Assembly: GCA_029058745.1 (NCBI GenBank)
Contig: JAIDXM010000049.1
Span: forward strand, 1-64,000
Source: Muribaculaceae bacterium
GTDB lineage: Bacteria; Bacteroidota; Bacteroidia; Bacteroidales; Muribaculaceae
Reading direction: 5' to 3'
Length of the DNA: 64,000 nt
In this document: one piece after another, positions 27,409-36,913 of the stretch
Layout: each line of letters begins with the position of its first letter
Position numbering within the stretch: position 1 is the first letter of the stretch
Program-made: the position numbers and the translations under genes
Notes under the pieces: generated by a model
What the model was told of the DNA's origin: nothing
The model's input: only the letters and a program-made list of their open reading frames with translations
The model's database searches: none

Positions 27409-27467
27409 TATATTTGCAGTTGCGAAACAGACATTCCCGAAATGGCGGTTTCGCAACTGTCTGTTTC
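27409..27467 (+). promoter_or_regulatory. porW promoter with overlapping inverted repeats
   Basis: The -7 element TATATTTG (27409-27416) is followed at once by a perfect 12-bp inverted repeat: CAGTTGCGAAAC (27417-27428) with GTTTCGCAACTG (27448-27459), 19-base loop. A second perfect 9-bp pair, GAAACAGAC (27424-27432) with GTCTGTTTC (27459-27467), shares bases with the first, so both hairpins cannot form at once. The repeats cover the expected transcription start, which fits a regulator operator or an RNA switch in the leader of porW. Confidence 0.65.
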
Positions 27468-27575
27468 CTGACATGAAATTATAGTAAATATTAGGGAACG
27501 GGGGCTTAGAGAGAATGATTGGGGAATGTTAGCTTCCGGAGTATAAGATTTTGAGGCGGCGGGCGTTATTATCTT

Positions 27576-30509
27576 GTGAGAAAGTCGAATCCCTGGAAAT
27601 ATGAAGTGTTGCGGTTTCAGTTGAGGCGGCTGCAGTGTGTGGCTGTCTTGGCGGCTGTTGTCGTGTTGACTCTTTTGGCGGGTTGCGGCACGAAAAAGAA
27701 CACTCCCCTGTCGAGAAACTGGCAGGCGTTCACCACCCGCTACAACGTCTATTTCAACGGTGAGGAACACTACAAGGAGCAGTTGCAGAACATGGAGGAC
27801 AAATATGAGGACGACTACACGCGGACTCTGCTGATGCATCCCGCCGAGGCCAAGGCCGATGACAAACTTCCCCAGCCGACAGGAAACTTCAAACGCACGG
27901 TGGAGAAGATGCAGAAGGCCATACAGTTGCATTCCATCAAGAAGAAGCCTGCACGACGTTCCGGCAGTCCTAAGGAGAAGGCATTCCGGGCCAGGGAAGA
28001 GTTCAACCCCTTTCTCCATAACGCGTGGCTGATGATGGGCCGCGCCGAGTTTTTCAACGGTGACTTCCTGAACGCCGCATCCACATTCCTCTACATTGCC
28101 AAGCATTTCACGTGGCTCCCAGATGTTGTGACGGAAGCCCGTCTATGGCAGGCACGGTGTTATTGTGCCCTCGACTGGACATATGAGGCCGGAAACATAC
28201 TCCGTCTCGTAAAGGAGAAAGACATCCACGGCAGAAAGCTCACAGACCTTTACAACAACGTGCAGGCCGACTATCTTCTCCATGCCGACATGCCGGCACA
28301 GGCGGCGCCCCACCTTGAGGCCGCCGCCAAGGCCACTTCCGGGACTCAGGGGAAACGGCTGTGGTTTCTTCTCGGACAGGTGTATGCCCGTCTTGGCGAT
28401 AAGGAACGTGCCTATCAGGCATTCAGAAACGCCGGAAAAGGGGCTTCCACCCCTTACAGGGCCAAGTTGAACGCACGCATAAAACAGAGCGAAGTCTTCA
28501 CCGGAGGTGACATTCGCAAGGAGGTAAACACGTTGCGCTCAATGGCGCGTTTCGAGCGAAACAGTGAATTCCTCGACCAGATTTATTATGCCATCGGCAA
28601 TCTCTACCTCTCGCGCCGCGACACAGCTCAGGCGAAGGAGAACTATATAAAGGCCATAGAGAAATCGACACGCGGAGGTATCGACAAGGCTCTCGCCCAA
28701 TTGGCTTTAGGCGACATCTATTTCACGGAACGTGACTACGTGAAGGCACAGCCGTGCTATTCGGAGGCTGTGCCACTGCTTTCGGAGGGATTCCCCGACT
28801 ATGACGTGCTGCGACGCCGCAGCGACGTGCTCGACGAACTTTCCCTGTATTCCGGCAACGTGCAGCTCCAGGACTCCCTGCTCACCTTGTCGAAGATGAC
28901 CCCGGAAGAGCAACGTGAGGTATGCCAGAAGATAGTCGATGACCTCCTGAAGAAAGAGAAGGAGGCGAAGGAAGCCGCCGAGAAAGAGGAATATCTCGCC
29001 AACCAGCAGGGGCAGGCGAGTCCTATGGACAAGAATAAGCCGGCCACTCCATCAATATCGATGAACACCGACAAGTCGTGGTATTTCTACAACAGCATGA
29101 CGAAAAACGCGGGAAAAACGGAATTCCAGAGACGCTGGGGTGCCCGGAAACTTGAGGATGACTGGCGCCGCCGCAACAAGGCCACTTTCTCTCTTGAGGA
29201 TGAGGAGGAAGCGGAAGACGGCGACGAGGAGAAGGATGGCAACGGGGAGGAGGCTGACTCTGAAGGGAAGAAAGAGGCCGACAGCAATGACCCCCACAAT
29301 GTGGAATTCTATCTGAAACAGATCCCATCTACTCCCGAACAGGTGGCCACCGCCAACGATGTCATCCAGGAAGGACTCTATAATATGGGCGTGATACTCA
29401 AGGACAAGCTTGAGGACTATCCTGCGGCACGGATAGAGTTCAATGAACTCGACACCCGCTATCCCGACAATATATACCGTCTGGATGTGTATTACAACAT
29501 GTATCTCATGGCAGTGCGTGAGAACGATGCCGAACTCGCGGAGGTGTGGCGAAAGAAGATTCTCGCCGATTTCCCCGACTCTCCCTATGGGAAAGCCATG
29601 GCCGACCCGCAGTATTTCAACAATCTCCGACGCATGCATGAGGTGCAGGGGGGCATGTATGAGGAGGCGTATGCCGCATATCTTGACAACGAGAACAGGA
29701 GGGTGCATGAGCTGACTTCCGAAATGGAGAAAGACTATCCCCTCTCCCCCATCCTCCCCAAGTTCGTGTTTATCGACGCGCTATCGTATATGACCGAAGG
29801 TGACTATGGAAAATTCCGCGACAGGCTTACGGAACTTCTCGGACGCTGGCCCGACACCGACATGACCGACATGGCTTCCGGCATACTCAAAGGGCTGAAG
29901 GCTGGACGTGAACCCCATGCGGGAATCTCCAATTCCCGGAGCATGATATGGGACATACGTCTGTCTGATTCGGAGACGGAGACCGGTGAGGACGGCTTGC
30001 CGGCCAATTTCGAGCGCGACCCGGATGCCCCGCAATACCTTGTGTTGGCCTTCCCCCGCGATTCCGTCAATGCCAACCTTGTGCTCTATGATGTGGCGAG
30101 ATTCAATTTCTCCTCATTCGTGGTGAAGGATTTCGACCTCGAGCAGATGTCGTTCTCCAATATAGGCCTGCTGATAGTGAAAGGGTTCGCCAACCTGCGG
30201 GAACTGGAACACTACCGAAGCGTCATGGAGCGCACCGGATTCTCCTTGCCTGAGGGGGTGAGGCCCATAATGATTAGCAAGGCGAATTTTGAGCTCCTTC
30301 TGCGCGAGGGACGTTCGTTTGAGGAATATTTCCGCTTCGAGGAGGATGCCGAGGCTCAGGCCAAGGAGGATTCTGTGCTTGACTCCGGCGAGGAGCCTCC
30401 GGGTGATGAGGAATCCTCCGGGGAGGGAGAGGAGTCGCTCGACGATGATTCCTCCGGAGATGAGACGGAAGTCCCTGAGGAGGACACCGCGACGGAGGCT
30501 GAACTATAA
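27576..30509 (+). CDS. porW: PorW/SprE-like TPR lipoprotein (type IX secretion-associated)
   Basis: This 977-residue lipoprotein has signal peptide and lipobox VLTLLAGC followed by GTKKNTPLSRNWQAFTTRYNVYFNG, the conserved start of PorW/SprE proteins. TPR-like repeats cover much of residues 130-450 (NAWLMMGRAEFFNGDFLNAAS, LGDKERAYQAFRNAG, DTAQAKENYIKAIE). An acidic linker and more repeats follow, and the last 60 residues are almost all acidic or Ser. In T9SS-bearing Bacteroidetes, PorW/SprE is a periplasmic lipoprotein needed for secretion. The start is a GTG; no in-frame ATG lies before the signal peptide. porX follows by 39 bp. Whether this organism has a complete T9SS cannot be judged here. 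Confidence 0.85.
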   Translation: MRKSNPWKYEVLRFQLRRLQCVAVLAAVVVLTLLAGCGTKKNTPLSRNWQAFTTRYNVYFNGEEHYKEQLQNMEDKYEDDYTRTLLMHPAEAKADDKLPQPTGNFKRTVEKMQKAIQLHSIKKKPARRSGSPKEKAFRAREEFNPFLHNAWLMMGRAEFFNGDFLNAASTFLYIAKHFTWLPDVVTEARLWQARCYCALDWTYEAGNILRLVKEKDIHGRKLTDLYNNVQADYLLHADMPAQAAPHLEAAAKATSGTQGKRLWFLLGQVYARLGDKERAYQAFRNAGKGASTPYRAKLNARIKQSEVFTGGDIRKEVNTLRSMARFERNSEFLDQIYYAIGNLYLSRRDTAQAKENYIKAIEKSTRGGIDKALAQLALGDIYFTERDYVKAQPCYSEAVPLLSEGFPDYDVLRRRSDVLDELSLYSGNVQLQDSLLTLSKMTPEEQREVCQKIVDDLLKKEKEAKEAAEKEEYLANQQGQASPMDKNKPATPSISMNTDKSWYFYNSMTKNAGKTEFQRRWGARKLEDDWRRRNKATFSLEDEEEAEDGDEEKDGNGEEADSEGKKEADSNDPHNVEFYLKQIPSTPEQVATANDVIQEGLYNMGVILKDKLEDYPAARIEFNELDTRYPDNIYRLDVYYNMYLMAVRENDAELAEVWRKKILADFPDSPYGKAMADPQYFNNLRRMHEVQGGMYEEAYAAYLDNENRRVHELTSEMEKDYPLSPILPKFVFIDALSYMTEGDYGKFRDRLTELLGRWPDTDMTDMASGILKGLKAGREPHAGISNSRSMIWDIRLSDSETETGEDGLPANFERDPDAPQYLVLAFPRDSVNANLVLYDVARFNFSSFVVKDFDLEQMSFSNIGLLIVKGFANLRELEHYRSVMERTGFSLPEGVRPIMISKANFELLLREGRSFEEYFRFEEDAEAQAKEDSVLDSGEEPPGDEESSGEGEESLDDDSSGDETEVPEEDTATEAEL

Positions 30510-30548
30510 GGAGCGCGTTTATGTTGAAATGGAAAGGAAATAAGTGAT

Positions 30549-32087
30549 ATGGAAAAGATTCTCTGGGCCGACGACGAGATAGATCTCCTGAAGCCCCATA
30601 TAATGTTTCTTAAGGCCAAAGGGTATGAGGTCGTGACTGTGACAAGCGGACGCGACGCTGTAGATGCGCTCGACCACGAGCGTTTCAACCTGATTCTTCT
30701 CGACGAGAATATGCCGGGGCTTTCCGGGCTTGAGACATTGTCGCTAATCAATCGCACCCACCCCGAAGTGCCGGTGATTATGATTACCAAGTCGGAGGAG
30801 GAGAACCTTATGAACCAGGCGATAGGACACCAGATTGCCGATTATCTCATCAAGCCCGTCAATCCGAACCAGATATTGCTGTCGATAAAGAAGAACCTGC
30901 ACAGCGGGGAGCTTGTGGCACAGACGGCCACCAACTCCTATCAGCAGGAATTCCAGAACCTTTCGTCGCTCATCAACTCGGCAGGGAGTGTCGAGGAATG
31001 GATGGATGTATATAGGGGACTCGTATATTGGGAACTGAAACTCTCCGAGGCCGACAACTCCATGGAGGAGCTTCTGCTGATGCAGAAACGCGACGCCAAC
31101 AGCAACTTCTGCAAATTCGTGAAACGGGAGTATGAGAAATGGGTGCAGACATCCGAACATCCGCTCATGAGCCACGAGCTTTTCAAACAGCGGGTGTTCC
31201 CTATGCTCGACAAGGGGGAGAAGGTTTGTTTTGTGTTGATTGACAATTTCCGCCTTGACCAGTGGCGCGTGGTACAACCTCTTATGTCAGAGTGGTTTGA
31301 TATTGATGAGGAACTCTACACCACTATCCTGCCCACCTCCACACAATATGCGAGAAACGCCATTTTCGCAGGTCTTATGCCCCTCCAGATAGCCGAGATG
31401 TTCCCGCATCTGTGGGTTGACGAGGATGAGGACGAAGGTCTCAACATCCATGAGAGTGAGCTTATCAAGACCCAGCTCGGACGTTTCCGCCGTAAGGAAC
31501 AGTTCTCTTACAACAAACTTAACGATTCCCCGGCCTGCGACAAGTTTCTACAGAAGATAAACTCCCTGAAGGATGTGCCGCTGAATGTGATTGTGTTGAA
31601 TTTCATCGACATGCTCTCTCATGCCAGGACAGAGTCGAAGATGATTCGCGAACTTGCCAACTCCGACGCGGCCTACAGGTCGCTCACGGAGTCATGGTTC
31701 CGCCATTCCGGTGCCCTCGACATATTCCGCCGTCTCTCGGAACTCGGCTTCAAGTTGATTGTCACCACCGACCACGGTACAATCCGTGTTGACAACCCGA
31801 TAAAGGTGGTGGGTGACAGGAACACGAATACCAACCTGAGGTATAAGGTCGGGAAAAACCTGAACTATAATCCGCGCCAGGTGTATGAGATGCACAATCC
31901 TAAGAAGTTCGGGTTGCCCTCCCCCAACCTCTCCAGTTCGTTCATATATGCGTGCAACGAGGATTTCTTCTCCTATCCCAACAACTATAACTATTATGTG
32001 CAGTATTACACCGGCACATTCCAGCATGGGGGTATATCGATGCAGGAGATGCTTGTGCCCCTGGTGACTCTCACGCCCAAAGGGTGA
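30549..32087 (+). CDS. porX: PorX response regulator with PglZ/alkaline-phosphatase-like effector domain
   Basis: The 512-residue protein starts with a receiver domain (about 1-120) having acidic Asp8/Asp9, phospho-acceptor Asp52 in LILLDENMPG and the KPVNP switch region. A helical linker follows, then a C-terminal PglZ domain of the alkaline phosphatase superfamily (about 205-510) with metal-site motifs FVLIDNFRLDQW, LPTSTQYARNAIF, NFIDMLSHAR and TTDHGTIRV. In Porphyromonas, PorX is phosphorylated by PorY and helps control T9SS gene expression; the effector domain hydrolyses phosphodiester bonds in vitro. The metal ligands look intact. It lies between porW and a Sel1-repeat gene on one strand. 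Confidence 0.92.
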   Translation: MEKILWADDEIDLLKPHIMFLKAKGYEVVTVTSGRDAVDALDHERFNLILLDENMPGLSGLETLSLINRTHPEVPVIMITKSEEENLMNQAIGHQIADYLIKPVNPNQILLSIKKNLHSGELVAQTATNSYQQEFQNLSSLINSAGSVEEWMDVYRGLVYWELKLSEADNSMEELLLMQKRDANSNFCKFVKREYEKWVQTSEHPLMSHELFKQRVFPMLDKGEKVCFVLIDNFRLDQWRVVQPLMSEWFDIDEELYTTILPTSTQYARNAIFAGLMPLQIAEMFPHLWVDEDEDEGLNIHESELIKTQLGRFRRKEQFSYNKLNDSPACDKFLQKINSLKDVPLNVIVLNFIDMLSHARTESKMIRELANSDAAYRSLTESWFRHSGALDIFRRLSELGFKLIVTTDHGTIRVDNPIKVVGDRNTNTNLRYKVGKNLNYNPRQVYEMHNPKKFGLPSPNLSSSFIYACNEDFFSYPNNYNYYVQYYTGTFQHGGISMQEMLVPLVTLTPKG

Positions 32088-32113
32088 GACAGGATTCTTG
32101 GCAGTATGGAAGT

Positions 32114-33139
32114 ATGAGAAGGATAGTGCCTGTGATATTGACACTGATGCTTGTCGGCATGGTTTTCGCGTCGGATGAGACAATCGGGCGTCATATGGCT
32201 GTCAGGGCTTTGGGGAAGCGTGCGGCCTCCGGCGACGCCAAGGCTATCTACGACCTGGCTATGCTTCACGACCGTGGCTACGACACTGTGGCGGTTGATT
32301 CCGCCCGTTCCACGATGCTCTATCGGCTGTCGGCCGAGAAGGGGTATGCCCCTGCGCAGAGTTATCTCGGCTACCGTTATTTCAAAGGGGAGGCTGTCAG
32401 ACAGGATGTGGATTCCGCGTTATATTGGTTTGCGAAAGCCGCCGGGAGCGGCGACGCGAGGGCCGCGAACAATCTTGGCTATCTCCTTGCCGAGGGCGAT
32501 GTCGTGGCGCGAGACTATCCGCAGGCTTTTCATTGGCTTTCGGTGGCGGCCGACGCAGGTTTGCCCGAGGCGGAAAGCCAGCTTGCCGACTTATACCGTG
32601 GTGGACTTGGTACTGAGGCCGACACGTTGAAAGCTGCCGGACTTTATATGAAAGCAGCGAGAGGGGGATTGCAGGATGCAGAGATGAAGCTTGTGGCTAT
32701 GATGCGGGAAAAGTGGAAGTCGCTTCCGGCGGACTCTGCGGTAAGTCTTGGACGGCGTTATTATACCGGCGGGGCGCCTTATGCGGGTGTGGCACTGTTC
32801 GGCATGGCGGCTGACAATGACAGTCCGGAAGCTTACGCGTTGCTTGGTGACGCATATTCAAAGGGTCAAGGTGTCGGGTATGACCATGACCGTGCGGTGG
32901 GATTGTTTCTCCGTGCGGCATTGAAGGGGAATGCCTCTGCACAGTTCGTGATAGCCGAGTTGCTTGACATTTTCCCGGACGCGCTGTCGAGGGATGAGTT
33001 TAAGGGTCTGATAGAGACGTGTTTCCCTCAAGGTGGAATCCCGAAGGATTTCTTTGTTCCGTCCTATTGGTATGAGCTTGCGGAGAAGGGTGGCGTCAAG
33101 GATGCCGCTTCGGCTGCCCGGATGCTGCTTGGTCGTTAG
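32114..33139 (+). CDS. Secreted Sel1-like repeat protein
   Basis: From the ATG at 32114 the protein has a signal peptide (MRRIVPVILTLMLVGMVFA) and 341 residues; the frame is open 10 codons further to an overlap with porX. It consists of Sel1-type repeats of about 36 residues, with signatures AIYDLAMLHDRGY, AQSYLGYRYFKGEAV, ANNLGYLLAEGD, AESQLADLYRGGLG and AYALLGDAYSKGQGVGYD. Such periplasmic repeats act as protein-interaction scaffolds. The position straight after porX hints at a link to the same secretion or envelope-stress circuit, as inference only. Confidence 0.85.
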   Translation: MRRIVPVILTLMLVGMVFASDETIGRHMAVRALGKRAASGDAKAIYDLAMLHDRGYDTVAVDSARSTMLYRLSAEKGYAPAQSYLGYRYFKGEAVRQDVDSALYWFAKAAGSGDARAANNLGYLLAEGDVVARDYPQAFHWLSVAADAGLPEAESQLADLYRGGLGTEADTLKAAGLYMKAARGGLQDAEMKLVAMMREKWKSLPADSAVSLGRRYYTGGAPYAGVALFGMAADNDSPEAYALLGDAYSKGQGVGYDHDRAVGLFLRAALKGNASAQFVIAELLDIFPDALSRDEFKGLIETCFPQGGIPKDFFVPSYWYELAEKGGVKDAASAARMLLGR

Positions 33140-33188
33140 TTTTTAGTTATTAGTCGTTAGTTGTTGGTTTTAAGCTGTTTGTCATTTA

Positions 33189-34136
33189 TTATTCAAGGAT
33201 GTTGAGGGCATTGCGCCGGAGACCGTCGAGTTTTGCGCGTTTTATTGGCGACCCTTTGAACATGGCGGAGAATTCTACTTGCGTCATCTTTGTCACTGTG
33301 TCGGCGTCAAGGGTCATAATCTCTTCTGAAGGTATGAATTCCGGTATTCGTGTGGGTTCCACGTCTCGATTGTGGGGACAGGCTCTGAGACATGCGTCGC
33401 ATCCGAAAAGACAGTTCTTTCCCGCGTCTGAGCGCATCGCGGCGAGCATCTCTCCTTCCCATTCTCCCCGGTGTTCGATTGTGAGGTAGCTGAGGCACCT
33501 CGCGGAGTCGATTTTGCCGTCGTTGCGCAACGCTCCTGTCGGACATGCGGCCACGCAGGCTCCGCATCCGGCACAGGATGCCTCTGAGGGCGTGTCAGGA
33601 GCCACAGGATGCGATGTCAGTATTTCCGCGAGGAAACAATAGCATCCGCAATTTTCGACGATTACAGAGCCGTTTCTGCCGTTTCTGCCTATCCCGCTTT
33701 TGAGCGCCCAGTATCTTTCGGCCACAGGAGCGGAATCGATGCACACGCGCCAGGAACCTCCGAGACGTTCTGACAGTTTTCTTACGGCCTCATCGAGTCT
33801 TCCCCTTATCACGTCATGGTAGTCTTTGCCATAGGCATAGCAGGCAATGACAGGGAGAGTACTGCGACGGAAGGAGGATGGCGCATAGCTGAAGGCCACA
33901 CTTATAACAGTGGCCGCGTCGGTAAGCACGGAACGAGGATTCCGTTTCAACTCCGTGTGCCGTGATAGGTAGGCCATTCCTGCGTGCATTCCATTGCTAA
34001 TCCAGCGTCGGTATCCATCCATCGTTTCCTCCCCGATGTCGGCGGCACAGGAGAATCCCACCGCCACGGCACCCGATTGCAACATAGCGGCGCGTATGGT
34101 TTCCTTGATGTCCGTATTCGTTCCTGTCTGATTCAT
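33189..34136 (-). CDS. queG: Epoxyqueuosine reductase
   Basis: QueG catalyses the last step of queuosine synthesis, reducing epoxyqueuosine in tRNA to queuosine with a cobalamin cofactor and two 4Fe-4S clusters. The ligand motifs are CAGCGACVAACPTGAL and CLFGCDACLRACPHN, and the N-terminal reductase part includes the cofactor-side segment ACYAYGKDYHDVI. The length of 315 residues is slightly shorter than Gram-negative QueG, as usual in Bacteroidetes. It converges with the Sel1 gene across a 49-bp gap made of TTAG-like simple repeats. rnhA starts upstream with a 17-bp gap. Confidence 0.95.
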   Translation of the reverse strand: MNQTGTNTDIKETIRAAMLQSGAVAVGFSCAADIGEETMDGYRRWISNGMHAGMAYLSRHTELKRNPRSVLTDAATVISVAFSYAPSSFRRSTLPVIACYAYGKDYHDVIRGRLDEAVRKLSERLGGSWRVCIDSAPVAERYWALKSGIGRNGRNGSVIVENCGCYCFLAEILTSHPVAPDTPSEASCAGCGACVAACPTGALRNDGKIDSARCLSYLTIEHRGEWEGEMLAAMRSDAGKNCLFGCDACLRACPHNRDVEPTRIPEFIPSEEIMTLDADTVTKMTQVEFSAMFKGSPIKRAKLDGLRRNALNILE

Positions 34137-34153
34137 CCCCGTAGAGCTCTATG

Positions 34154-34819
34154 CTATTTTCTGCCGAAGTCTGCGGGAATCTCCCCCCATCTTTCTGTCT
34201 GCCACTTCAGCACACGTGCCGGGAACTGATGGGTGTTGAGCCAGGTGACGGCCCGTGCCATAAGTTCAAATACCTTGGCGTTGCGAGGCGTGGGTTTAAG
34301 CTGTGTCTTCACTTTTCTTGTCCTCACCCAGGCCATTCCTGACACGGAGTCAGAGTATATGTTGTGGAATTTCCCCTCTTTTGCCATCAGAGCCATGGCA
34401 TGGACAATAGCCAGGAACTCCCCGATGTTGTTGGTGGCGTCGTCAAACGGGCCGATTCTGAAGAGCGTGCGCCCTGACATCAGTTCCACCCCTTGGTATT
34501 CCATCCTTCCGGGATTTCCGAGACAGGATGCATCGACAGCCCATGCGTCGAGGTCAACCTCCGGTATGGTCATATAGTCAGGCTGTCCGGCCTTCGGGAG
34601 TGCGCGGCTGCTGGCTTGCGAGAGGAATCGTCCGAGGTCGCCTCCGTCGGCCTTGCCGGCCGCCTGTCTGAAAGCCGCAGCCGCCTCCGACGCCGAAGTA
34701 TAGCCCTTATAACGGGCACCCTCAAACCCTTCCACCTGTTCCAGGGCATCAGTCCAGTCGTCATACACTCCCGGATTCCGTCCGTTGAAGACTACGTAAT
34801 ATTTCTTTTCTTTCGCCAT
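34154..34819 (-). CDS. rnhA: Ribonuclease H with viroplasmin-like N-terminal domain
   Basis: The 221-residue protein combines an N-terminal RNA/DNA-hybrid-binding domain (MAKEKKYYVVFNGRNPGVYDDWTDALEQV...YKGYTSASEA) with a C-terminal RNase H fold. The acidic catalytic residues appear in order: WAVDASCLGNPG, NIGEFLAIVHA, YSDSVSG and the final IPADFGRK. It cuts RNA in RNA-DNA hybrids. This architecture is common in Bacteroidetes. It lies between pdxB and queG on the same strand with short gaps. Confidence 0.92.
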   Translation of the reverse strand: MAKEKKYYVVFNGRNPGVYDDWTDALEQVEGFEGARYKGYTSASEAAAAFRQAAGKADGGDLGRFLSQASSRALPKAGQPDYMTIPEVDLDAWAVDASCLGNPGRMEYQGVELMSGRTLFRIGPFDDATNNIGEFLAIVHAMALMAKEGKFHNIYSDSVSGMAWVRTRKVKTQLKPTPRNAKVFELMARAVTWLNTHQFPARVLKWQTERWGEIPADFGRK

Positions 34820-34855
34820 TTGAGAATCGTGTTTTAGGTCAGTGTGATGTATGTG

Positions 34856-35872
34856 TCACTTCAGTAAAGGCTCATGCCTATAGTCATATTCGCTTCTGAG
34901 CTTCTCAAACGCTGACGGGTCTGCACGGAGCGCATCGGTGTCGGCAAACGGATTGTAGGAGTCCATTATAATCTGCGCGGCCCCTGTCTGGAACACGTTG
35001 CCGGGAGAGACATATTCCCCACAGAGTCCGGAAGTGTCGATTGGAAGATTGAAGAACTCCCCTACGGCTGTTAGAGCCATACGTGTGGCTCTCTGCTTCC
35101 CTTCCGAAGAATAGCCGGCGATATGGGGTGTGGCCACATATGCTTTCTCAAGCAGGGGGATGCTGATTTCGGGTTCCCCTTCCCAGACATCGATTATGGC
35201 TTCTGTGCGTTTTGCCCCAAGATGTCGTAGCCATGCGTCGTTGTCAACCACCGGTCCCCTCGCGGTGTTGACCAGTACCGCCCCGTCTTTCAGCATGTTG
35301 AGCTCATTCTCCCCGATGAGGTGGAATGTGGGATGGTTTCCGTCTCTTGTCAGAGGTGTGTGGATTGTGACGGCATCAGACTCGGCAAGCGCTCTTTCCA
35401 TGGGGATATAGTCGCAGTCGGCATATCCCGCGTCTTTGCGTGGAGGGTCGCACACAAGTATGCGGGCACCGAAGGCTCTCCCCCATCCGGCCACTATTGA
35501 CCCGACATGTCCGTAGCCAATCACACCGAGGGTGTCAGACTCCGGATTGAAGCCGTGGGCAAGAAGTGACGACCACACATATTGCGCCACTCCCGGCGCG
35601 TTGCATCCGGCTGCGTTCCTGACAGATATGCCGTTGCTCTCACACCAGGGTATGTCGATGTGGTCGGTGCCGATTGTCGCTGTGGCTACAAGCTTTACCG
35701 ACGATTTTCCCAGAAGGGCAGCGTCGCATTTTGTCCGGGTGCGCACTATTATCGCGTCGGCGTCCCTGACAAGCTTTGGAGTGATATCCTCAGGACTGGA
35801 ATAGATTACATCCCCGAAAGGCTCCAGCCTCCCGGAGATGAAGGGTATCTTGTTGTCGATTATAAACTTCAT
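34856..35872 (-). CDS. pdxB: Erythronate-4-phosphate dehydrogenase
   Basis: PdxB oxidises 4-phospho-erythronate in the DXP-independent arm of pyridoxal-phosphate synthesis. The 338-residue protein is a D-2-hydroxyacid dehydrogenase: N-terminal MKFIIDNKIPFISGRLEPFGDV and ATIGTDHIDIPWCESNGI, NAD-binding GVIGYGHVGSIVAGWGRAFG, catalytic region VNTARGPVVDNDAWLRHL, and ATPHIAGYSSEGK with the catalytic His. The family-specific early start separates it from SerA. It lies between a membrane-protein gene and rnhA on the same strand. Confidence 0.93.
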   Translation of the reverse strand: MKFIIDNKIPFISGRLEPFGDVIYSSPEDITPKLVRDADAIIVRTRTKCDAALLGKSSVKLVATATIGTDHIDIPWCESNGISVRNAAGCNAPGVAQYVWSSLLAHGFNPESDTLGVIGYGHVGSIVAGWGRAFGARILVCDPPRKDAGYADCDYIPMERALAESDAVTIHTPLTRDGNHPTFHLIGENELNMLKDGAVLVNTARGPVVDNDAWLRHLGAKRTEAIIDVWEGEPEISIPLLEKAYVATPHIAGYSSEGKQRATRMALTAVGEFFNLPIDTSGLCGEYVSPGNVFQTGAAQIIMDSYNPFADTDALRADPSAFEKLRSEYDYRHEPLLK

Positions 35873-35914
35873 GATATGTGAAATGTAATGAGTGTATGGT
35901 AGATTCCTGATGTC

Positions 35915-36886
35915 CTATATCAGGATTACGGTGACGAAAAATCCTATGTATATGACGGCGGGAACAGCTGTCACAATCCATTCGCGGCGTATATGCCACA
36001 GGGCGCAGAGGTTGGCCACCTGCACTCCTACCGTGAAATAGAGGGTGGCGATATAAGCCATCATGTTCGAGAAGTCGATTATGACGCAGAGTATGCTCGT
36101 GGCTCCAACCAGACTCACTGCCATGTTGAGCGCGTTTATCCTTGAATTGCCGGCATATAGCTTTATGCTGTTGTTGAGGCCGAGAAGCACTCCGAAAAAT
36201 GATGCTATGCCGACGCTTGCCATTAGTATGAAAAGGTCGGGAGCCGCCGCGAATCCTCGGAACAGGTTGGTGATTTCCGGCATCCGGAACCAGTCGGGAT
36301 GTATTATCCCAAGCCCCAGCCCAACCCAATATGGAGCTAAGATACCCATAGTCATTGCAAGAAACTCCTTCAACCTGAATGCTTTCATCACAATAGCCCC
36401 TATTATGTAGGGAATGATGTAAGGGATGAAGGCATATTGCACCATCGAACCCACGGAAATCATTGTGCCGATGAGGAACATCTCTTGTGTGGCATTGCTC
36501 TTCTTGAAACATCCGAACAATACTGAAAGAGACATGAGGTTGACAGCGCAGACAAGGGTCGAGGTTGAGAGATAGCCTGTAATCCAAGGGTTTGAAGCCG
36601 TGAGCACCAGAAACAGGGCGGGAAGCACCGGTTGGGTGGAACGTATGAAATTGAAATGACGGTTGAGCAGGAATGCCCCTATCGTAATAAGCGCTATGCC
36701 GGCGGTGTTTATAGCCCACGACCATAGGGGGGGCAGTTCCCAAAGGTTCGGGGACCGCAGGCAGGTTCCCAGTTCTCCGGAGAGTCTTGATTCCGGTCCG
36801 AAGAGGTATGAGAGTACACACATGGTTCCCGCCGCGATTGCGGCGAGAACCATGCCTGTCTTTCCGATACCTTTTATCTGTGTCAT
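35915..36886 (-). CDS. Unrecognised multi-pass membrane protein, 323 aa
   Basis: About eight or nine hydrophobic helices fill the length of this protein, such as GMVLAAIAAGTMCVLSYLF, SWAINTAGIALITIGAFLL, MEYAFIP-like segments around IPYIIPYIIGAIVM, and the C-terminal AVPAVIYIGFFVTVILI. Few charged loops are present, and I see no catalytic motif. It may belong to the poorly characterised Bacteroidetes membrane family near DUF6427, but I cannot confirm this. It reads in the same direction as pdxB (42 bp) and the rRNA methyltransferase (27 bp). Confidence 0.7.
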   Translation of the reverse strand: MTQIKGIGKTGMVLAAIAAGTMCVLSYLFGPESRLSGELGTCLRSPNLWELPPLWSWAINTAGIALITIGAFLLNRHFNFIRSTQPVLPALFLVLTASNPWITGYLSTSTLVCAVNLMSLSVLFGCFKKSNATQEMFLIGTMISVGSMVQYAFIPYIIPYIIGAIVMKAFRLKEFLAMTMGILAPYWVGLGLGIIHPDWFRMPEITNLFRGFAAAPDLFILMASVGIASFFGVLLGLNNSIKLYAGNSRINALNMAVSLVGATSILCVIIDFSNMMAYIATLYFTVGVQVANLCALWHIRREWIVTAVPAVIYIGFFVTVILI

Positions 36887-36913
36887 ATGTATTCAGTCTG
36901 CCTTAATTAGGAA

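Noticed and set aside
33140-33188. TTAG-like simple repeats between the Sel1 gene and queG
   Set aside because: A short degenerate low-complexity run between convergent genes, with no hairpin, regular period or binding-site logic.
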